Positions 57,141 to 64,000 of a stretch of DNA of 64,000 nucleotides are shown here, one piece after another. The stretch's first letter is position 1, and each line of letters opens with the position of its first letter. The notes beneath the pieces are model-generated. The model was given only the letters and a program-made list of their open reading frames with translations. It searched no databases and was not told the origin of the DNA. A program made the position numbers and the translations under genes. The DNA lies in the NCBI GenBank assembly GCA_001600415.1, contig BCJX01000002.1, forward strand, positions 2,931,165 through 2,995,164, written 5' to 3'. Source of the DNA: Pascua guehoae. Taxonomy: Eukaryota > Basidiomycota > Tremellomycetes > Trichosporonales > Trichosporonaceae.

Positions 57141-59575
57141 ATGTCGAAACAGTCCTCATCAAAGGTGCTATCATCGAACTCGAAGGCACGAATCGACAAA
57201 CTGCTTGGTTCTGGGCCCTCCAGGCTGTGCAACCCCTCTGCACCTGCGAACGGTCGACCGATCTACATTATCAGCGCAGAGATCCTCCACTCCTTGGTGG
57301 TGTCGAGCCACTATGTCCAATATGGCCCTACTGCCAAAGACCCACGTTTCGCATTCTCATGGGTCGACAACCGAATCTATAACGATCAAAGTCACGAGAT
57401 CGGTGGGGACGACGACGACGATAATGTAGATTTTCGCCGGGATCACGCTCTTGATGTTTTAAGGTCGGCGTCGACGGTGGGCCGGGGAAGGCCCAAGGAG
57501 AAAAATACTGGACCCCGTGGTGGAGTCAGTGGACTTGTCCCACGACATTTTTTTTGAAAGGGCTTACATGGTAAGTTTAGTTGAAATACGCAAGGGGCAG
57601 CTCTACTGACACTGGGTAGGACCTCGAGTATATCGACTTCACAAAGTTGGACGACCAGGAAAAGGCATACGCGCGTGCCAAGGGCTACAGCAACTTGGCC
57701 AAGGGTTTACCTACGGCCGGCCAGCAGACGGTCTTATTGCTGGACAACAACGACCGCGACAACGACGTCCATCGATACATTCAGCAATACTTTGCAAACC
57801 AATTCACTGTCACATGCCGACCCGCCCCAGGCCAAATGTGGCCCGACCGTCATCGACTGGAGTCCTGGACTTCAACGTCGTACGTTGGCGATAAGCTCAA
57901 GAATGACAAGTGGGAGGAGACAATTGCCTCCAGCACTAGTCAACCGAAAGAAGACTTGATCATTGCGGTCGACACGAACGCTTTCTTTGGACGCCGGCAC
58001 CCCAAAACAGGTGCTGCACGGGAGCAGTACCTCGACCAATACATGCAGTACAACAAAACCAAAAAGCGAGAGCAGCAAGGCAAGCAGAACGGTCTGGTGA
58101 CACTGCGGGTTCCCGAGGCGGCGATCAACGAGATTGCTGCGCGGTTCCGGCAATCTGGCCTGCCTCAACCGTCTCACGACTGGCAAAATGTCGAACTTGC
58201 TGCGCCAAACTTCCGCCGTCCCCCAAACGTCCCTCAGCAATGGTACACCACACCCTATGGCGACCAAAGCATCCGACTCACGCTGTACGGCCCTTCGCGA
58301 CCGGAGAAGCAAATCCTCCTCGTTACAGGCGACAACGGCATGACGACCGCCGCGTGGCACTATGACGAGCCGGTCCTCCAGGTCAACGAGAATGAGGACG
58401 ACGTCCGACGCTGGAACCAACTCCGCACCGAGGACGAAATGGCAAAGCAGTTTCCCAAGATGGCGACTGCTCTCGAGGGGTGGAAGGGCCACAAGAAGCA
58501 CGAGTTCAAAACCGCCAAGACACAGCAGGAGACCAAGCTGTCCACTCAGCCGGGTGCTCTTGACTACGCCAAAATGGCTGCGGCCGCAGCTGCTGGTCCG
58601 ACTCGTCCCCAGCCTGGCTCGTCGAAACAAGGAGCAACAGCCCATCCAGCAGCACACCCTCCCACCCAGGCAAAGTCTTCGGGTCAACACCCTGCGGCAG
58701 CCGATGCCTGGCCGCAGTTGGGTTCGTCGACACCCGCCCAAGCCACGCGTCCAGCTCCCCACCAGGGGTCCGGTCCTAGGGCTCCGTCCAACACGCAGGC
58801 TCGTTTACCTGCCAGGCCAACTCCTCAACCCGGTAATAGCTACGCGAACGCCGGCCGACCCGGGCCATCGTCGCAATCACGGGGGATGCCCCAGTCTAAA
58901 CCCCGCGGGATGCCCCACCAGGCTCACCCCCAGTCGCGTGGCATGCCTGGTTCTGGTGGTCCTCAGTCACGCGGCATGCCTGGTCCCCAATCACGCGGAA
59001 TGCCTGGTCCCCAATCACGAGGCATGTACCCGCCCAATGCCCAACCTCGCGGTCTGTACGACGAACCCCCCTCTCACCACGACGCCCCAGGGTGCACAAT
59101 CTGGTCGTGGCTGTGTTGCGGTCTTCCGCTCCTCTACTCGGCTCTCCGCAACTCGACATGCTGTTCGGCTCTCACCTGCTCGACATGCTGTGCCCGGTCT
59201 TCAGACTCGGGGTGCTGCTGTTTCCGCCCCTGGTGCGGCCTTAGCGGCTGTGGCAGCTGCTGTCTTCCCACATGCTGTGTCCCCACGTGCTGTCGCTCCG
59301 ACAAGGCGATGGAAATGCACCTCGACCAAGGGCAGGGGCGGTATCCGACCCCCCCGCCGGCGTACAGCTACGACCACGCGGGCGCGCCCATGATGAATCC
59401 CGCGGCACAGACACCGCCACAGTACGCGTATCCGAACCAGTATCCCCATGGCGGTGCGGGGTACGCACAGCAGCCGGGCTACCCGGGCTACCAGAATGCT
59501 GGAGCGTGGGGAGGAGGAGGATATGGGAGTGGGCACCAGCAAGGGTATGCCCAAGATGCGCGGATGTACATGTAA
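57141..59575 (+). CDS. PIN-like nuclease domain protein with RGM repeats and a cysteine-rich module
   Basis: Exon 1 starts at 57141 (MSKQSSSKVLSS); the last exon is 57620-59575, entered from a GTAAGT donor at 57571. The PIN-like core carries IIAVDTNAFFG (Asp codon 57971), VPEAAINEIAARF and ILLVTGDNGMTTAAW (Asp codon 58331), matching the acidic positions of PIN ribonucleases. After a Pro/Gln/Ala-rich linker come six RGM repeats (QSRGMPGPQ type, about 58870-59040), a module with 19 Cys in about 70 residues (59090-59300: paired CC, some in hydrophobic context), and a Pro/Gly/Tyr/Gln-rich tail ending RMYM. The Cys module could be palmitoylated, membrane-inserted or metal-binding. The join between the exons is uncertain: a T8 run at 57548-57555 puts exon 1 into a stop, unless an intron lies within about 57403-57530. 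RNase activity is inferred. Confidence 0.75.
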
Positions 59576-60352
59576 AAAGCCTGGGAGTCTCATTGTGAGG
59601 CTCTGTACAAATGTAAGTTGTACGTCTTCCTGCTTGTGCTAGAACTGCCCTGTATTTTAGGGAATGTACTCCTTATTATGCACGCGACTTCGCAATATCT
59701 CTTTATCAATGCGTATCCCACAATGCCTTTTCTTTCTTAGGGGTGCCTTCTAGTTCTAGAGCACAAGGATTGCTCTCAGCCTCCCAATGGTCCGAGGAGC
59801 CAACACGACAGCAGTTCTTCGCTGCCACTGTGATGTTCGCTCTACTGCCACAGGGTAGTATCAGCCTGTTCGGCAACCGAACCTTAGAGCGTCGTCATCG
59901 CCGTGTGCATCACCCTCGGCCGTGGACATGACGTAGAACGTTGTATATTCGGCGATGGTATATGTAAGGGAGTGTTGGGACTTGTAGATACCCTCGGCGA
60001 ATGTATAACGTAGCCTTCTACTATAGTACATCGCCACCTTGCTCCACAACATCGGTTCGAACATCTACTCTTGTGCCATCCCATGTCCACCACGACACTG
60101 AGGGAGGCCGCAGGACCGTATTATTGATCTCAATGTCCGCCCGCAAGGCAGGTAGCCCGGTGAAGGGCGGCAAATATCGCGGTCATTATAGGTCATCACA
60201 AGGCTAGAGCAAACTCACGATGGCACCGAAATTCGCCGACTCGCTGAAACACAATGTTGACAATCTACGTTGTCATAAAGAGCAGGCAATGTCTCTGTCA
60301 AATCTCGTCTTCATTCTCTACATCGACGCAAAACCCTACTGATCCTAACACC
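59576..60352. other. intergenic region upstream of the RNA-repair gene
   Basis: About 780 bp, AT-richer than the surroundings. It should hold the terminator of the PIN-domain gene and the promoter of the repair gene. No further gene was seen. Confidence 0.5.
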
Positions 60353-62967
60353 ATGCATCTAGACCCCTCTGGCCTCCACATCGGCGAGTACAAGGGCTGC
60401 ATCGCTCTGCTCGGCCCGGCGCTCGTCTCGGCATGCGCACAAGCCTCGGCCTCCGGCACCATCGCCACCGACGACTCGCCCGATACACTACACGTTACGC
60501 TTGTAACAGCTAGGGAACGCAAGACGCACCTGCGCGACGTCCCAGTGCCCGACGCCTGCACGATCCCAGTTTCCAACGTCTATGTCGTGGGCAACGACGT
60601 GGAGGTACGCCGGCACGGCCGGAGTGTGAGGTTTCTGGTTGTCGTGTGGAACCACGCCGACGTGTGGCGGCGCAAACACGGGCTCGGGAAGAAGGAGTAC
60701 CACATTACGCTGAGCGAAGACAATGACCACGAGATCCCCAAGGGGCTCGGGGCGTTGGTGAATGCGGGGCAGGGGAGAGCGTTGCTCAAGCAGCTGGCTG
60801 GGCTGGGCGAGACGGCCCTCGACCACGCGGCTGTGGCGGCTGATAATGTGATATTGGTGAGTGGGGGATGGAGTGTGGGGCAGGCGCGCTGGGGCTAACA
60901 CGTCTTTAGAAACAACAGATAGCGGAGCGCATGGTGGTAGACTACCCGGACTCGTACAAGGCGTGGGCTCGTCTCGCCGAGGCGACGCTCACACCCAAGA
61001 TATCGGCACTTGCATATGCACGAGCAGCAGCACTCAACCCGGCCCTGCTGCCGCGTGCAGTCTCACAGCTGAAAAAGATGCGCGACACGGTGTCCTACGG
61101 TCCGGTCGGCGCGGAACTTGTACCACTACCGCCACAACTATGGGAACGCGCCCTCCGCCCGTGGCCGGCCGAGCTCGGTGCTGCCCTCTCGCACATGCTC
61201 TGGACAGCTCCGACCACCTCGCGCGCGGGCCAGCTGAACGGGTGGTACCACCTGCCCCGCTTCTTCTCGTGGCTGTACCCCTCGCGCGTCGCAGGCATGT
61301 CCACTCCGCGACGCGCGGCCGACATTGACGTGCTCGCACGCATGGGCTTTACGCATGTCCTCAGCCTGACCGAAGAGGAGCCCCTGGACGAGGACTGGTT
61401 CCGCTTTGTGGTTCAGCACGTCTATGTCCCGGTGCCCAACTACCACCCGCCGACGATTGCAGAGATGGATGCAATCTGGGCACAGGTTGCGGCTGGGGGT
61501 GTGTGGCTCGTCCACTGCGGTGGCGGGGTCGGGCGTGCAGGGACCGTCCTGGCCTGTCTCATTGCGATGATGGGTACGGGTGACGACGGACCGGGCGACG
61601 TGCCGGTCGCGTCGACGCCGCGGCTTGATGCCCGTTCCGCCATCTCGCTCCTGCGCCACGCGCGGCCCCGATCGCTCGAGACCGAGCACCAGGAGCGCTT
61701 TGTCGCGGAGTGGGTGTCGCACCGGTGGAAAGTCGCCCATGCAGCCGACACGACAACCCCCGAGCCCGTCACCTTACTCCAAGTGGACCACCCGTCCCAC
61801 GACCCCATCACGGCCCTCTTCCTCATTGGCCGCCCGGGCTCTGGCAAGTCGTGGCTCGCATCGGCACTGGCCAAGCGGCGGGGACCAAAGAAGACGCTCA
61901 TCATCTCGCAAGACGAATCTGGCTCACGTGCATTCTGCGAGATGCAGCTGGGCCGCATCTCCAACCTGCCCCCAGACACACTCGTCATCCTGGACCGATG
62001 CAACCCGTCCCGCGCGGACCGCAAGCGCTGGCTCGACCTGATCGGAGGCGCGAGGCGGTGCGTCGCAGTCTACTTTGACTTCCCGGCCACACTGTGCAAG
62101 CAGCGCCTGGACGCGCGCCTCGACCACCCCACCCTCCGTGCGGGGCGGGGCGCGAATGCCCTCGCGCAGATGGACAGGGAGATGGAGGCGCCGGACGCGG
62201 CCGATGGCTGGGAGTCAATCTTTACCATTACGAGCATTGACGCCGCGCGCCAGGCGGTGCGGCGCATCACGCCCGACCCGCCCCTGCTCAAGTTTCCCCG
62301 CACCCCGCACCTCGTCAACCTCGGCGCGAGTACGGACGACGACATTGTGCTTGCCGACTTTGACGAGCTGCGCGGCAACCTCACGATCGAGGAGAAGATT
62401 GACGGCGCCAACATGGGCTTTTCGCTCGACTATGACGGCGTCGTCCGCGTCCAGAACCGCAGCCACTGGGTCAGCTCGGCCGACCACGCCCAGTTCAAGC
62501 CCCTCGACAAGTGGGTACGCGCGCACGACACCGCCCTCCGGCGCATCCTCGGCTCGGATCCGCAGTACCCCGAGCGCTTTATACTGTATGGCGAGTGGGC
62601 GGTCGCGCGCCACTCGGTCCACTACACGTCCCTCCCGGGGCCCTTCCTCGCCTTTGACCTGTACGACCGCGTCGCGGCCCGCTTCCTCTCCCGCTCGGCC
62701 CTCACGCGCGTACTCGCCGGCTCCGGTATCCCCCAGGTGCCCCTCATTACCAAGACGAGGTACGTCACCCGCGCCGAAGTGCTCGACATGGTGCAGGAGA
62801 CGTCGGCGTTCACAGACGGCAAGAGGGAAGGCGTCTACGTCCGCACAGAAGACGATAGCCGGCGGTACACCATCTCGAGGGGAAAGGTCGTCCGCGGTGA
62901 CTTTATCGCGGGCAACGAGCATTGGGCACGTGGACCGTTGGTGTTGAATGGATTTGCGAGAGAGTAG
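60353..62967 (+). CDS. four-domain RNA end-healing and sealing enzyme (2H-DSP-kinase-Rnl2 ligase)
   Basis: Exons 60353-60856 and 60910-62967 (53-bp intron with a GCTAAC branch-like site) give 853 residues. N-terminal 2H phosphoesterase: LHVTLVT (H47, T49) and YHITLSED (H117, T119), the two H-x-T motifs of cyclic phosphodiesterases. A helical segment follows at about 176-235. A DUSP23-like dual-specificity phosphatase follows with HVLSLTEEEPLDEDWF, PNYHPPT and HCGGGVGRAGT (C371, R377). Then a P-loop kinase: GRPGSGKS (475-482) and VILDRCNPSRADRKRWL. Then an Rnl2-type RNA ligase: EEKIDGAN (nucleotidyl Lys664), ILYGEWAV, FLAFDLYD, EGVYVRTE and ISRGKVVRGDF, i.e. motifs I, III, IIIa, IV and V. Together these would open 2',3'-cyclic phosphate, remove phosphate, add 5'-phosphate and ligate. 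It is not the order of fungal tRNA ligase Trl1 (ligase-kinase-CPD). The phosphatase general-acid Asp of DUSP23 appears as Asn345. Substrate unknown. Confidence 0.93.
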
Positions 62968-64000
62968 GCTGTGTTTGTGTGTATGCATGTACTGTACGGT
63001 ACATATACTTTTGAGTGGCGCATCGTGAGGCGAGAACTGACTCATTTTCTTTGCTCGCCTTACTGTCTTCCTTTCTTCAACCCGAGGGACACGTCTATTG
63101 TATCCAGCTTGTCGTTCACGGTCAGCTTTACCTTTCAGGTTTGACGCTGAAGGTGTTTACACGACCAGAGCTGCTTTCAGGATTACTTGTTCAGGTGGTG
63201 AGTTGGATGCCCCTCCTGACAGTGAGGCAGGTGAACATGTGAGTATGTCTACAATCGTTGAGGGTAGAGTACAAGCAGCGTCGGCAGCAAGGAGGTTTGC
63301 GAACTGCCGAGGACACCTGCAGTTTTGGTTAGCAACTTGTCACTGTTACTCGAGGGCAAGAACCGCCATCGACCTCGCGACCGATGAGCGGAATGGGTAA
63401 AGGTGCGTCGACCACGTTGGTTCGGCTGACAACCACCCGCCAGTTCGCTCGAGACGACTTTTACGGCGTGTGGGCTGCCTTGCTGGTCTTCGTCGATGCT
63501 GGAGGTATGGCGGGAGCTGGACACCGTGATCGCTTTGCCGCAGCGGCATTTTCTGTATCCCCCATACTTAAGCCTCGCACAGCATGATGCAGATGGTTCT
63601 CTTGCATGGACGTTTTGCTACGCTCAAGGTTTGCCAGGATGGCCATGGCGGTGCCGACCCAGAACTTGCTGAGGGAATGATATCACCGTCCGAGTTTATC
63701 AGCTGGCCCTGAAATGGTCAGCACGTGTTGTTATTATCGCAAACAGAGCAACCAAGCTCGCAGATGCACCGCTGCAGTGGTAACCATCAACAGGGTGAGC
63801 GTTGCTTTATGGCATGTGGCATGCGCTCGCTCGTGGGTTCGCGTTCAGCGCAGTCCATTGCCCAGACCTCGGGGTTGGGTGGTAACGGGGTAACAGCTTG
63901 GGAAAGGGTACGTCGTACGTCATGGCGGAATGGGGGTGTGGCATGCGGTTGGGCTTGGGGCCTGAGATGATCTGAGATGATCGGGGGTCAAGTGGCAAAA
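62968..64000. other. 3' end of the window without a supported gene
   Basis: About 1 kb downstream of the repair gene. Short frames on both strands only, none with domain or membrane signatures. A partial gene entering from the right cannot be excluded. Confidence 0.45.

Noticed and set aside
1..64000. CRISPR arrays, insertion sequences, retrotransposon ends
   Set aside because: No regularly spaced direct repeats with unique spacers, no transposase, reverse transcriptase or integrase motifs were seen on either strand.

Overview
The window is nuclear DNA from a basidiomycete fungus, most likely a Tremellomycete of the Trichosporonales type (inference). It is GC-rich. Genes are split by GT-AG introns, many only 36-80 bp long with CTNAC-like branch sites, and the conserved genes are fungal (DASH subunit Dad3, Pah1-type lipin, MCR1-type cytochrome b5 reductase, CSC1-like channel). 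Splice sites were worked out by hand from reading frame and GT/AG signals. Where the frame closes over all exons, the model is probably right to the base.

Layout: 1-716 no gene; 717-1191 complex I B12 subunit (-); 2652-6060 membrane coiled-coil protein (+); 7599-11589 fused aspartokinase-alanine aminotransferase (+); 14233-15417 acylation-motif protein (-); 16340-17337 unknown (+); 17538-20293 unknown two-TM protein with a leucine zipper built across microexons (-); 21526-22935 G-patch protein (+); 22936-25721 mostly non-coding; 25722-32317 a 2,010-residue low-complexity protein (+); 33102-35565 phosphomannose isomerase (-), with an assembly gap and an 88-bp poly-G tract at its 5' end; 36810-40981 lipin (-); 41658-42726 DAD3 (+); 43246-45493 NADH-cytochrome b5 reductase (-); 46473-48987 protein tyrosine phosphatase (+); 49397-53036 CSC1/OSCA-like channel (-); 55251-56484 unknown (-); 57141-59575 PIN-like domain plus Cys-rich protein (+); 60353-62967 multidomain RNA-repair enzyme (+); 62968-64000 nothing supported.

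Three things stand out. First, the 853-residue protein at 60353-62967 carries a 2H phosphoesterase (two H-x-T motifs), a DUSP23-like phosphatase, a P-loop kinase and an Rnl2-type RNA ligase in one chain, so it looks like a complete RNA end-healing and sealing machine. Second, the gene just upstream on the same strand encodes a PIN-like nuclease domain followed by RGM repeats and a 19-cysteine module; the two could be a damage/repair pair, though adjacency alone is weak evidence in a eukaryote. Third, one uninterrupted exon fuses the regulatory half of aspartokinase to a full-length alanine aminotransferase.

The other recognisable genes are housekeeping and work separately: respiration (B12, MCR1), mannose metabolism (PMI), lipid synthesis control (lipin), kinetochore function (DAD3), signalling (PTP) and ion or lipid transport (CSC1-like).
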